Positions 24,869-33,602 of a stretch of 56,071 nucleotides of DNA are shown one piece after another. Origin of the DNA: an uncultured Pseudomonadota bacterium (GTDB lineage Bacteria > Myxococcota_A > UBA796 > SXON01); the NCBI GenBank assembly GCA_903885375.1, contig CAISIK010000069.1, positions 1 through 56,071 of the forward strand, read 5' to 3'. Both the position numbers and the translations under genes were made by a program. Below the pieces are notes generated by a model, which worked only from the letters and a program-made list of their open reading frames with translations, had not been told where the DNA came from and did not search any database. Numbering within the stretch: position 1 is the first letter of the stretch; the number at the start of each line of letters is the position of its first letter.

Positions 24869-25509
24869 GGTGCGCCATCCTCCCGGCCCACTTCGATCGG
24901 CATCACCCACTTCTCCGCCGGCTCCTCGCCCGCCAGGACCTCCGCCGCCGAGGGGCTGGTGATCTTCGCGAAGCGGCACTGCACCCGCTCGACGTCGGGC
25001 AGCTCGGCGAACAGGTCACGCGCGAAGCCGGCGCACGCGCTCCGCCACTTCGTGCGCGCCGCGGGCCAACCCCAGGCGAATACGCTGGCGCGCACGCGCT
25101 CGTTGCGGAACCGCGCGGCCATCCAGCCCGCCTCGGGCCGGCCCTCCTCGTAGACCACCCGCCACTCTCCGCTCGCCCCCGCCACACGCAGCTGAAGCCG
25201 GGTGGGGAAACGGTGGGGCGCCACGAACATCTTCCAGCTCTGGCGAGTGTGCGTGAGGTCCAGCCACGGCTTGAACGGCGCCCGCACCCCGTCGACCGCC
25301 GCCTGCACCCGCTGGGCGAGCGCGAAGACGTCGTCCTGCAGGGCCTCGGACTCCACGCCCAGCATGCCGGCCCAGGTGCCGAACTCCGCCTGCACCGTGG
25401 GGTCGGACCAGTAGCTGCGGTTCAAGCCGGCGCCCGGCGAGGGGAGCGCCGAGGCCAGCATCGCACTGCCGTGCCACAGCACGAAGGCGGCGATGATGTG
25501 GCGCTTCAT
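24865..25509 (-). CDS. Companion protein of HTTM, copy A
   Basis: The protein has 214 residues. The N-terminal hydrophobic segment (HIIAAFVLWHGSAMLASALP) is a signal peptide or anchor, placing the rest outside the membrane. The key conserved block is APFKPWLDLTHTRQSWKMF followed by VAPHRFPTRLQLRV; the second copy at 49298-49939 has APARPFFRITGTGQAWGLF and SYPDRFPAQLVV at the same place. The arrangement recalls DUF5819-type partners of HTTM genes, though I cannot confirm membership. It is translationally coupled to the HTTM gene, so the two products probably form a complex or act on the same substrate. A GATAGC box lies 8 nt before the ATG. Confidence 0.75.
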   Translation of the reverse strand: MKRHIIAAFVLWHGSAMLASALPSPGAGLNRSYWSDPTVQAEFGTWAGMLGVESEALQDDVFALAQRVQAAVDGVRAPFKPWLDLTHTRQSWKMFVAPHRFPTRLQLRVAGASGEWRVVYEEGRPEAGWMAARFRNERVRASVFAWGWPAARTKWRSACAGFARDLFAELPDVERVQCRFAKITSPSAAEVLAGEEPAEKWVMPIEVGREDGAP

Positions 25510-25517
25510 CGCCCCCC

Positions 25518-25534
25518 GCTATCCGCCCGATTAG
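25518..25534. promoter_or_regulatory. Face-to-face leaderless promoters in a 37-bp divergent spacer
   Basis: On the minus strand GATAGC (25523-25518) lies 8 nt before the ATG at 25509. On the plus strand GATTAG (25529-25534) lies 12 nt before the ATG at 25547. The whole spacer is 37 bp, too short for two independent promoters with untranslated leaders, so the -35 regions must lie inside the opposite gene. Confidence 0.4.
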
Positions 25535-25546
25535 GGGCTTGCCGGA

Positions 25547-26578
25547 ATGGGGCTCATCCTCCAACTCGCACTCAGCTTCGCCACGGTGGTGGTGGTCGGC
25601 GCGATGGGTGGGGGCTGGGTGGCGTGGCGCACCACGAAGCTGGCGCGGAAGCGCCTGCGCGCCATCGGGCGCACGCCCGCGGCCCGCGAGCTCTCCGATG
25701 GGCTCGTGCCGGCGCCGGGCGCGCCGGTGGATGCCGATCTGCTCGCGTACCCGCAGCGGCTGGAGGCGCTCGAAGCCCGCCTCGGCGAGCGGCACGATGC
25801 CGTACAGGCGCAGCTCCGCGTGTTGGCCGAGCGCAGCCTCGAGCTCGCGGAGAAGCCCGACCGCGCCGATCTGGTGGCGCGCTACGAGGTGGACATCGGC
25901 CACCTCGACCGACGCGCCGCGAGCATCCGCCGGGTCATCACGCTGGTCTGGCGCACCCGGGCCATCCTGCTCCTCCGCGTGCACCTCGCGGTCACCGGCC
26001 GCCGGCGCCCCACGCTCAAGGAGGTCACCGGCGACCTCGGGGGGGCCCCGCTGCCGAGGCGGGAGCTGGCGCGCGCGAGGGCGGCGTACGCCGGTGCAGC
26101 AGGCGAAGTGCGCGGCTACCTCGACACCGTCCGCCAGCGCTTCTCCGAGCTGCAGAACGTCATCCCCGCCGTGCCCACGGCCGCCGAGGTGGATGAGGCC
26201 ACCACCGCCGTGCTCAACGAGGAACGCGCGCGCGTGGCCCTCGCGCACACCGACCTCATCGACCGCATGGATCGCCTGGCCGACAACCTCACCTGGCTGG
26301 CCGACCACGCGGGCACGCTCGAGGTGGTGGACGACGAGCTCGCCGCCCCGCCGGGCGCCCCGCACGGCGAGAGCGCCGCCCACCTGCTCGGCGAGGTCTC
26401 CACGGCCATCGCCCGGCTCAACGAGCTCGCGCAGGCGGTCGACCACCAGCTCGTGGGGCGGGCGATGGAACAACTGCAGGACGACGTGGGGCGCCTCGAG
26501 ACCGAGGGCCTCGAAGAGCAAGCCGCGGCCGCGGCGGAGATCGAGGTGGCACGCCTCGTGGAGGGATTCACCGCATGA
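25547..26578 (+). CDS. Membrane-anchored coiled-coil protein of unknown function
   Basis: The protein has 343 residues. One N-terminal transmembrane helix (LILQLALSFATVVVVGAMGGGWVAW) is followed by basic residues and long helical segments: YPQRLEALEARLGERHDAVQ, LAERSLELAEKPDRADLVARY and DLIDRMDRLADNLTWLADHA, with heptad-like spacing. There are no catalytic motifs. It resembles an inner-membrane scaffold with a cytoplasmic coiled coil. The downstream HAD phosphatase overlaps by 4 nt (ATGA), implying joint expression. Confidence 0.6.
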   Translation: MGLILQLALSFATVVVVGAMGGGWVAWRTTKLARKRLRAIGRTPAARELSDGLVPAPGAPVDADLLAYPQRLEALEARLGERHDAVQAQLRVLAERSLELAEKPDRADLVARYEVDIGHLDRRAASIRRVITLVWRTRAILLLRVHLAVTGRRRPTLKEVTGDLGGAPLPRRELARARAAYAGAAGEVRGYLDTVRQRFSELQNVIPAVPTAAEVDEATTAVLNEERARVALAHTDLIDRMDRLADNLTWLADHAGTLEVVDDELAAPPGAPHGESAAHLLGEVSTAIARLNELAQAVDHQLVGRAMEQLQDDVGRLETEGLEEQAAAAAEIEVARLVEGFTA

Positions 26579-27198
26579 TTCCAGAGCTGCAGGGCCTCCC
26601 GCCGGGCGAGGTCATCTTCGACATGGATGGCACCCTCATCAACCACGACGTGGCCGAAGCCTGCCTGCGCGGGCTCGACCGGCACGGTCACCGGAACGAG
26701 ATCACCGCCGGGGTCGAGAACGTCTTCGCCGCCTACAAGGCCATCGAGGACTACGCCGAGCAATGTCGCTACGCAGCGCTGGCGCTCGCCGGGCTCCACG
26801 TGGCCGAGGTCGAAGCGCTGGTCGACGAAGCCTTCGCGCGCGGCGAGGTCGCTCCAGTACCCGCCATCTGCGAGCTGGCGGCCCACCTCGCGCTCCAGCA
26901 TCGCATCTGGCTGCTCACCGCCAGTCCCCGGGTGATCGGCGTGGCCGTCGGAAAGCGGCTCGGCCTCTACCGGGTGAAGGGCGTGGAGCTGGCCATGAGC
27001 GGCACCAAGCTGCTCCCGGCCACCGTCGGCCCCGTTCCCTGCGGGCCGGGCAAGGTGCGGGCCGCCTGGGAAATGACCGGTCGGGTGCCGGTTTTCGCGA
27101 TCGGCGACAGCCCGCAGGACCTGCCGCTCCTCCGCCACGCCCGCGCCGCGCGCACCTGCGGGAAGAACGCCGGAGTGGAGTTCCCGGCCTTCCCTTGA
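26575..27198 (+). CDS. HAD-superfamily phosphatase (phosphoserine-phosphatase-like)
   Basis: The protein has 207 residues. Motif I is VIFDMDGTLINHDVAEACL, with the nucleophile Asp and the acid/base Asp. Motif II is WLLTASPRVIG, the Lys of motif III is within PGKVRAAWE, and motif IV is FAIGDSPQDLPLLRHA. The small helical cap between motifs I and II places it in the HAD-IB group with phosphoserine phosphatases. The actual phosphate monoester is unknown. It is translationally coupled to the membrane coiled-coil gene upstream. Confidence 0.85.
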   Translation: MIPELQGLPPGEVIFDMDGTLINHDVAEACLRGLDRHGHRNEITAGVENVFAAYKAIEDYAEQCRYAALALAGLHVAEVEALVDEAFARGEVAPVPAICELAAHLALQHRIWLLTASPRVIGVAVGKRLGLYRVKGVELAMSGTKLLPATVGPVPCGPGKVRAAWEMTGRVPVFAIGDSPQDLPLLRHARAARTCGKNAGVEFPAFP

Positions 27199-27294
27199 CA
27201 CCTCCCGGGGCCGGCGGGAGTGCGCTGTCGCCCAACTTCTGCGGCGCCCCTCCGGCGATCCGGTTAGCGGCGCGGCTTCCGACAGGGGCAGGCC

Positions 27295-30282
27295 ATGAAC
27301 CGCGTAGAAGTCGCCATCAACGAAGCTCGGTGTGTGCTGGTATTCGGCAGCCGGGTTCTGGCCGACGCTGAAACGCTCGGCGAGCTCCGTCGCCGCAGCA
27401 ACGTGCCCGCCGTCGTGCTCGGCGGCGATGTGCCCACCGGCCTCCACCGCGTGGATGAAGCCGCGCTCGCGCCGGCCCTCTCGCGCGATGGCGGCGTGAT
27501 CTGCCTCATCGAGCCCGACGGCGCCGATTCCATCGGCCTCGGCCAGCTCGCCGCCGTGGTGCAGAACGCCGCGCACAAGCCCCGGCTCGTGGCGGTCGGC
27601 CGCACGTTCAACCCCTTCGCCCTCCCCTCGGCGCTCCGCACGCTGAAGTTCGAGCACGAAAAGGGCAAGGCGCGCGATTTCCTCTTCAAGCTCCCCGTGC
27701 CGGCCGCCGCCGCCCCCGTGGCCGCCGCCGCCCCCGTGGCCGAGGCGAAGAAGAAGTCCGGCGCCCCGAAGATCGCGTTCGTGGGTCGCGAGGAGGAGCT
27801 CGCGTGGCTCGCCGAGCACCCCACGGGCCCCGTGGTGATCGTCGGCTCGCCCGGTGTGGGCAAGCGCTGGCTGGTGGAGAAGGCCCTCACCGGCGCCACC
27901 GACCGCTCCCCCGACTTCGTGCTCGCCCGCGGCGCCGAAGCCGACTCGCTGTACGCGCGCATCGCCGGCCTCGGGGTCGACGCGGGCGACAAGCGCCTCG
28001 CCGAAGCCCTGCAGAAGCCCGACCAGCGGCCCGCCCCGGCGGCCCTGGCCACGCTCGCCGCCGAGGTGCTCGATGCCGTCTCCACCACGCTCGTGATCGA
28101 GCGGCTGGAGCTGGTGATGCGCCGGGATGGCACGTTCCACCGCGAATCGCGCCTCGAGCTGCTCCTGCGCGCGCTGCTCGCCGGCCGCTACAAGGCCCGC
28201 GTCATCTTCCTCACCACCATCCGGCCCCGCTTCTACCGCGAGGGTGAGGGCGCCGACCTCCCCATCCTCGAGCTCGCCGGCCTCCGCGGCAAGGACCTCC
28301 ACGAGATCTTCGATGCCTACCGCGTAGAAGACTTCGCGCGCGACAACTTCGGCCCGATCTCGCAGCGCATCCACGGCCACCCCCTCGCCGCGCGCCTGTT
28401 CGCCGTGGCCGTGCGCGACCCGGCGGGCCGCGACGAGCTGATGGAGTCCACCCGCTTCCTCGCGCTGGACAACGTCAACGACGTGGAGCCCATCCGTCGC
28501 CGCCTGGAGAAGGCGGTCAAGGCGCTCACCGAGGAGGAGCGTCGCGACCTGTCCCTGCTCGCCCACTTCCGCCTGCCCTTCACGGTGGCCGAAGCGGAGA
28601 TCACCGGCGTGAAGCGCGAGTCGCGCCTCAACCTGCTGGCCAAGGGGCTCCTCGAGATGATCCCCGACGAAACCCGGGATCGCTGCTTCTTCGTGCACCG
28701 CCTCGTGAGCGAGCAGCTCCCCGCGCGGGAAGCCAGCCTGTTCGACCTGCTCGAAGCGCTGGGCGACCAGTACCTCGCCGCCAGCGGCAAGGAGAAGGGC
28801 CAGAAGTTCCTGGTGCTCGCGCAGGAAGGCAACCGCCTCCTCTCCGAGGCCCACCGGGTGCGGAACCGCCGCACGATGCCCTTCCCCGACCACGACGGCC
28901 CGCTGGAGGCCATCCGCGGCCTCGTGCTCAGCAAGAAGCCCCGCTTCGATCTCGCCGAGCAGCGCATCGCCGAGGTGCTCAACTCCGACCCGGGCAACAC
29001 CGAAGTCGCGCTCCTGAAGGCCGCCGTGATGGCCGAGCAGAACGCCAAGGCGGCCGAAGTCGGCGCGGTGTTCAAGGACCTCGCCACACGCGTGCCCACG
29101 CCCGAGGTGTTCCACCTCGAGTGCAACTTCGCCGAGAAGCGCGGCGGCGGTCGCAACCGCGCCATCGATGCGCTCGAGCGCGGCGTGGCCTGCTTCCCCG
29201 ACAACGGCCGCATGCTGCGCCGCCTCGGCGGGCTCCTCGCCGATGCCGGCAAGGTCGACCGGGCCGTCGAGGTGCTCAAGCGCGCGATGGAGCTCGAGCC
29301 GATGATGCCGGACACCTACGGCCTGCTCGGCGAGCTGCACCTCAAGCAGGGCCCCGACAGCTGGTCGGCCGCGCGCGATGCGCTCGCCGAAGCCCGGCGG
29401 CTCGACCCCGAGAACACCCTCCACATGGCTCGCCTCGGCGCCCTCATCATCGAGACCGCCAACGGGGAGGAGGCCGCGCTTGACGAGGCCCAGAAGCTCC
29501 TCGAAGAGGCCGTGCAGCTCGACAAGAAGAACTACGCGGCGCACCTCTTCCTCGGGCGCCTGCTCATCAACCGTGGCTCCGACCTCGAGCGGGCCGACTG
29601 GCTCCTGCGCGTGGCCGCGAAGATCCAGGACCGCGCTGCGGCGCCGCACGTGGAGCGGGCCCGCATCGCCGCCCGCAAGCAGCTCTGGCCGGAAGCCGAA
29701 GCCGTGCTCGACAAGGCCCAGAAGGCCGACCCGGGCGACTACCACGTATTCCTGGCCCGGGGCGAGATGTTCGAGCTCCGCGGCTTGATCTTCAACGCCG
29801 TGCCCGAGTTCCAGAAGGCGATCGAGCGCCCCATCGGCGTGGCGGCGCGGGCGCAGATCGAGGCGGCCATCGAACGCTGCACGCAGCTCATCGCGTCGGG
29901 CGCGGCCCAGGAGATGGCCAAGGCCGTCGAGAACGCCGAGCTCATCGCCAACGGCGATGCCGGAGCGCGCCCCCAGCGTGATCCGGGCACCACCACCAAG
30001 CGTCGCCGGAACCGCGGCGGGCGCGGCAAGGGTGGCGGCGCCGCCGCAGCCGGCGAAGCCGCTGGCGAGGGCGGCGAAGCCGCTGGCGAGGGCGGCGAAG
30101 CCGCTGGCGAGGGCGGCGAAGCCGCTGGCGAGGGCGGCGAAGCCGCTGGCGAAGGCGGCGAGGCGGCCGGCGAGGGTGCCGAAGCGGTCAGCGCCGAGGC
30201 GAGCCGCGCCGAAGGCGAGGCGCCCGAGGCGCCCGCTCCCGCGGCCTCCGAAGACACCGGCGACCAGCCCACGGGCTCCTGA
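27295..30282 (+). CDS. STAND-like P-loop ATPase with TPR domain and GEAAGEG tail
   Basis: The protein has 995 residues, with an ATG preceded by GGGGCAGG. Residues 1-135 form a Rossmann-like N-terminal module (ARCVLVFGSRVLAD, VICLIEPDGADSIG) that I cannot name. After an Ala/Pro/Val linker, FVGREEELAWL introduces a P-loop domain with Walker A GSPGVGKRWL (about 183) and a Walker B-like strand TLVIERLEL (about 265). Winged-helix-like sequence follows, then about 350 residues of TPR-type helical repeats (for example AIDALERGVACFPDNGRMLR). The tail has a Lys/Arg block, six 7-residue GEAAGEG repeats (about 920-961) and an acidic end. The layout is that of signal-transduction STAND ATPases, some of which act in regulation or anti-phage defence. 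The role here is not established. Confidence 0.75.
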   Translation: MNRVEVAINEARCVLVFGSRVLADAETLGELRRRSNVPAVVLGGDVPTGLHRVDEAALAPALSRDGGVICLIEPDGADSIGLGQLAAVVQNAAHKPRLVAVGRTFNPFALPSALRTLKFEHEKGKARDFLFKLPVPAAAAPVAAAAPVAEAKKKSGAPKIAFVGREEELAWLAEHPTGPVVIVGSPGVGKRWLVEKALTGATDRSPDFVLARGAEADSLYARIAGLGVDAGDKRLAEALQKPDQRPAPAALATLAAEVLDAVSTTLVIERLELVMRRDGTFHRESRLELLLRALLAGRYKARVIFLTTIRPRFYREGEGADLPILELAGLRGKDLHEIFDAYRVEDFARDNFGPISQRIHGHPLAARLFAVAVRDPAGRDELMESTRFLALDNVNDVEPIRRRLEKAVKALTEEERRDLSLLAHFRLPFTVAEAEITGVKRESRLNLLAKGLLEMIPDETRDRCFFVHRLVSEQLPAREASLFDLLEALGDQYLAASGKEKGQKFLVLAQEGNRLLSEAHRVRNRRTMPFPDHDGPLEAIRGLVLSKKPRFDLAEQRIAEVLNSDPGNTEVALLKAAVMAEQNAKAAEVGAVFKDLATRVPTPEVFHLECNFAEKRGGGRNRAIDALERGVACFPDNGRMLRRLGGLLADAGKVDRAVEVLKRAMELEPMMPDTYGLLGELHLKQGPDSWSAARDALAEARRLDPENTLHMARLGALIIETANGEEAALDEAQKLLEEAVQLDKKNYAAHLFLGRLLINRGSDLERADWLLRVAAKIQDRAAAPHVERARIAARKQLWPEAEAVLDKAQKADPGDYHVFLARGEMFELRGLIFNAVPEFQKAIERPIGVAARAQIEAAIERCTQLIASGAAQEMAKAVENAELIANGDAGARPQRDPGTTTKRRRNRGGRGKGGGAAAAGEAAGEGGEAAGEGGEAAGEGGEAAGEGGEAAGEGGEAAGEGAEAVSAEASRAEGEAPEAPAPAASEDTGDQPTGS
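30052..30177 (+). repeat. Six tandem 21-bp coding repeats (GEAAGEG)
   Basis: Units of GGCGAAGCCGCTGGCGAGG plus GC recur six times in frame; the last two units carry synonymous differences. The first four units are essentially identical, so copy number may vary between strains by slippage. Confidence 0.9.
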
Positions 30283-30287
30283 ACGGC

Positions 30288-30308
30288 CCGGCCGCCTCGC
30301 CCGGCCGG
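30288..30308. terminator. Hairpin between convergent genes
   Basis: CCGGCCG (30288-30294) and CGGCCGG (30302-30308) pair around a 7-nt loop in the 36-bp space between two convergent genes. There is no U-run. Possible bidirectional terminator. Confidence 0.4.
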
Positions 30309-30318
30309 ACTTCCCGCC

Positions 30319-32961
30319 CTACTGGCCCAGCACCACCCAGGCGGTGCCGGCGCCAGCGGGAGCCCCGACCGCGAGGTCGGGGATGTCGTCGCTGTCGAAG
30401 TCGCCGCTGGCGAGCACCGAGCCGAACATGTCACCCGCGGTGGTGCCCGTGAGGCCCCGGAAGCTGGTCGTGGAGGGCTGATCGCCGCCGGCAGTGAGCA
30501 CGCTGCGGTCGAAGAGGCTGACGGTACCCACCGCCCCCCCCGTGGAGTACCACCACGCGTACGAGGTCAGGTAGACGCTGCTGATCGAGGGGGCACCCAC
30601 CGCGAGGTCCACCCGACCATCGTGGTCGAAGTCCGCCGCCGACAGCGCGAAGCCGAATGCGTCCGAGCCGGTGAGCGTGGTGTCGGCGGCCGTGGTGCTC
30701 TCCGAGGCCCCGAGGCTGCGGGCGTTGAGGAAGAGGTACACCTCGTCCACGCCGGCCGCCCCAACGGCCAGATCGAGCCCGCCGCTGGCGTCGAGATCGG
30801 CTACCACGAGCCCGAAGGCGCCGATGCCGGCGTTGCGCTCGGCGCCCTCGAGCACCGTGCTCGCCACATCGCCCAGCTCCGCGGTGCCAGACAACGAGTC
30901 CGCGTTCACGATGTAGACGGTGCCCCCGCCGCTCACCGAGCTCGCCGAAGCGCCGGGCACGCCCACCACGAGGTCGTCGTACCCATCCCCATCGAGGTCG
31001 CCGCCGGCGAGTGACCGACCGGCGTAGTCCGCGTAGCCCGACCCCTCGAGGGTAGCGATCGCATCATCGGTGGTGAGCTCTCCCGTGGCGTCGACCGCGT
31101 CGTACACCCAGATCGCGCCGGGGTAGCCGCCGGCCGAGAACTCGAAGGGGTTGCTCACGACGATGTCGGCGAGGCCATCGGCGTTCACGTCCACGTGGGA
31201 GAGGCCGCGCTGCGATCCGTACGCCGAGCCGGTAGCCTCGTCGATGAGGGCCGACCCATCGCCGCTGTCGAGGCTGCCGGAGAGACCCGACCCACCGTCG
31301 TACACCACCGCGCGGTAGCCGCCGTAGCTCGCGTAGGGGCCGCCGAAGGTGACGACGTCGGCCACGCCATCGCCGGTCACGTCGCCCGAGCGCGCGTCGA
31401 GCACGCCGGAGTAGCTGTAGCTGGAGCCGGTGATGGTGGCGCTGGCGAGCGTGGAGGCCCGGCCCGACGCGCCGATTACGTCGGCGCTGTCGATCACGAC
31501 GACCTCGCCGGCCTGGGTGCTCGCGTACACCGCGCCGATGATGAGGTCGTCCACCCCGTCGCCGGTGACATCGCCGGTGGAGAGGCCCTGGGAGGCGGTG
31601 AGGAAGGCGCTGGCGGCGCCGGTGATCTCGGCGGTGGCCACGGTGTCCACCACGGGGTTGTCGGCAATGCCGTCGCAATCGTCGTCCACGCCGTTCCACA
31701 CGTCGGCGGCATCGCCGTTCACGGAGGCGTCGGCGTCGTCGCAGTCGCCGTCGGCCTCGCTCACGCCGTCGCCATCTTCGTCGACCGTGGTGCACTGGTC
31801 GTTGAGGGAACCCGGCGTGCCGCGATCGGTGCCGGAGAGGATCGTCGTGGCGTCGCACCACCATTCCCGCTCGCCGCCATCGGTCGCGTCGTAGTGGTCG
31901 GGGTCGAGCTGGTGGGCCACACCGACACCGGTGGAGGCCCAGGACACCGAGGAGATCTCGCGGCCATCGAGCCGGAGCGTGAGGCCATCGCCCGAGGCGA
32001 GCGAGAAGCTCGCGGGGTCGTAGGCCGCATCCACGTGCACGCCGCCGTTCACGCGGGTGTCGAGGTTGTTGCCGATCACGAGGCGCCCGCCGCCGGGCAC
32101 CGCCACGTGCCGATCGAGCGCCACCTGGGCGCCGGCCGAGTTCTCGAGCACCCAACCGTAGAGGTCCAGCGAGGCACTGCCGAGGTTCTGCACCTCCACC
32201 CACTCGCCCACGGTGTCGTCCACCCCGCCCGGTACCGGCATCACCTCCGTGATGAGGAGCTCGCCGAGCACGACGAAGTCCTCGTCCACCAGCCCGTCAC
32301 AGTCCTCGTCCTCCTGGTCGACCGTTTCGGTGGCGCCCGGGAAGATGTGGTCGGAGAGGTCGTTGCAGTCGTCGCCGCCATAGGCGAGGGCCGGCCAGCC
32401 ATCGCCGTCCTGATCGTAGTCGTCGCCCGCGTCACAATCCTGGTCCACGCCGTCGTACCAGACCTCGTTGGCGCCCGGATGCACCTCGGGGTCGGTGTCG
32501 TCGCAGTCATCGCCCCCTGCGGGGATGTTCCCGAAGCCGTCGGCGTCGGCGTCGGTCGCCACGAGGCCTTCGAGGGACACGAAGGTGTCGGGCGAGTCGG
32601 GATCGTTGCTGGCGAGGGTGACGGTGCCGAAGTGCGACGCGCTGTCGATGGCGGTGAAGGTGACGGTGTAGGCGACCGTGGAGCCCGGCGCGACCACCTG
32701 CGGGGTGGTGGGCTCCAAGGTGAACGCGGCGTCGGAGGCCGACGCGCTCACGCTCAGGGCGTCCGTGCCGTCGGTGCAGGTGTTGGAGACCGTGAAGGTG
32801 CCCGTTTGCGACTCACCGGGCTGCAGCCCCTCCCAGTGCAACAAGAGCGGATCGACCTTGATCCGTGCGCAACCGGCCTCCTCCTGCCCCGGTGCGGAGT
32901 CCTCCTCCTGCGTGGAACACCCTGCGAGAGCGAGCAGTACGAGGAGAGGAGACACGCGCAT
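30319..32961 (-). CDS. Giant FG-GAP/MopE-repeat surface lipoprotein
   Basis: The protein has 880 residues. The signal peptide ends in LLALAGC (Cys15). Domain order: a HYDIN-type beta domain (GESQTGTFTVSNTC to VTLASNDPDSPDTF); two DCDDTDPEVHPGANEVWYDG-type metal-binding repeats as in MopE; a lamin-tail-like domain with LLITEVMPVPGG and VEVQNLGSASLDLYGWVLEN; a third DCDD repeat; and a C-terminal integrin-alpha-like propeller with FG-GAP blades, each with a DxDxDGxxDL calcium loop (GDLDGDGYDDLVVG, AADFDHDGRVDLAVGAP, SGDFDSDDIPDLAVGAP). It is a calcium-dependent outer membrane or extracellular binding protein. The propeller begins around residue 450. Confidence 0.85.
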   Translation of the reverse strand: MRVSPLLVLLALAGCSTQEEDSAPGQEEAGCARIKVDPLLLHWEGLQPGESQTGTFTVSNTCTDGTDALSVSASASDAAFTLEPTTPQVVAPGSTVAYTVTFTAIDSASHFGTVTLASNDPDSPDTFVSLEGLVATDADADGFGNIPAGGDDCDDTDPEVHPGANEVWYDGVDQDCDAGDDYDQDGDGWPALAYGGDDCNDLSDHIFPGATETVDQEDEDCDGLVDEDFVVLGELLITEVMPVPGGVDDTVGEWVEVQNLGSASLDLYGWVLENSAGAQVALDRHVAVPGGGRLVIGNNLDTRVNGGVHVDAAYDPASFSLASGDGLTLRLDGREISSVSWASTGVGVAHQLDPDHYDATDGGEREWWCDATTILSGTDRGTPGSLNDQCTTVDEDGDGVSEADGDCDDADASVNGDAADVWNGVDDDCDGIADNPVVDTVATAEITGAASAFLTASQGLSTGDVTGDGVDDLIIGAVYASTQAGEVVVIDSADVIGASGRASTLASATITGSSYSYSGVLDARSGDVTGDGVADVVTFGGPYASYGGYRAVVYDGGSGLSGSLDSGDGSALIDEATGSAYGSQRGLSHVDVNADGLADIVVSNPFEFSAGGYPGAIWVYDAVDATGELTTDDAIATLEGSGYADYAGRSLAGGDLDGDGYDDLVVGVPGASASSVSGGGTVYIVNADSLSGTAELGDVASTVLEGAERNAGIGAFGLVVADLDASGGLDLAVGAAGVDEVYLFLNARSLGASESTTAADTTLTGSDAFGFALSAADFDHDGRVDLAVGAPSISSVYLTSYAWWYSTGGAVGTVSLFDRSVLTAGGDQPSTTSFRGLTGTTAGDMFGSVLASGDFDSDDIPDLAVGAPAGAGTAWVVLGQ

Positions 32962-33012
32962 TTTCCACCCGGCAGCGCCGCAATCGTAGCCGCAATCGTC
33001 GGCACCCGCGCC

Positions 33013-33540
33013 CTATTGGCCGAGCATTCCCGACTTCAACGCCGCGGTGGGCGGACGCGGCCCGAGGAAGATCCCGAAAACGAGCTTCATGAAGTCGGCG
33101 CCGGCGATCGTGCCGAGCGAGCGGCCGTTGAGCAGCATGCTCGTCCCGGTTCCGGGCACGTAGTCGAACGACAGCTCGTCGCCCCGCTTTACGCCCGCCG
33201 CCGGTACCCACTCCTGCATCCGGGCCACATTCGCGGCTTGCGGTCCCGTGGCGGCATCCCCGAAGCCCTCGAGGAAGGTTTCGAGCATCTGCTCGCGCGT
33301 GACCGCCCGGTAGATGAAGTGCATCACCACCCGCTTGGGCTCGTCGGCCGCTATCGCGGCGGCGCCGTTGTGCGTGGGGCTCTTGAGGTAGAGGCCGCCC
33401 ACGTACACATCCACGAAGTACTTCTCCCGCAGACCGAGCCCGTTGAGCACGACGGGCTGGCCGCCGAGCTGCGCCGATTCGGGAAAGGAGACGCCCGCGA
33501 GCGAGGCGGCGAGGGTGACGGGCAGCAGGAGGAGGATCAC
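33013..33540 (-). CDS. Chalcone isomerase-like periplasmic protein
   Basis: The protein has 175 residues with a GTG start preceded by GGAG. A signal peptide (LLLLPVTLAASLAGVSFPES) precedes the CHI-like fold. Recognisable blocks are LNGLGLREKYFVDVYVGGLYL, KRVVMHFIYRAVTREQMLETF, then GDELSFDYVPGTGTSMLLNG and FMKLVFGIFLGPRPPTAAL. Bacterial members of this family are not flavonoid isomerases; they probably bind hydrophobic or fatty acid ligands in the periplasm. It is divergent from the DEAD-box helicase and follows the large lipoprotein on the same strand at about 50 bp. Confidence 0.85.
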   Translation of the reverse strand: MILLLLPVTLAASLAGVSFPESAQLGGQPVVLNGLGLREKYFVDVYVGGLYLKSPTHNGAAAIAADEPKRVVMHFIYRAVTREQMLETFLEGFGDAATGPQAANVARMQEWVPAAGVKRGDELSFDYVPGTGTSMLLNGRSLGTIAGADFMKLVFGIFLGPRPPTAALKSGMLGQ

Positions 33541-33602
33541 CGGAGCGCTCCAGGAGGCGGGAACCGTATAGCAAACATGCGGCGACGGGCTACGGGGCCG
33601 CC

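Noticed and set aside
26116..29745. Minus-strand open frame of 1209 codons opposite the STAND-like gene
   Set aside because: Composition is His/Glu/Gly/Arg-rich and low in conserved motifs; the plus-strand gene has clear P-loop and TPR sequence.
30052..30177. CRISPR-like tandem repeats
   Set aside because: Units are contiguous without spacers and read in frame as GEAAGEG at the end of a coding region.
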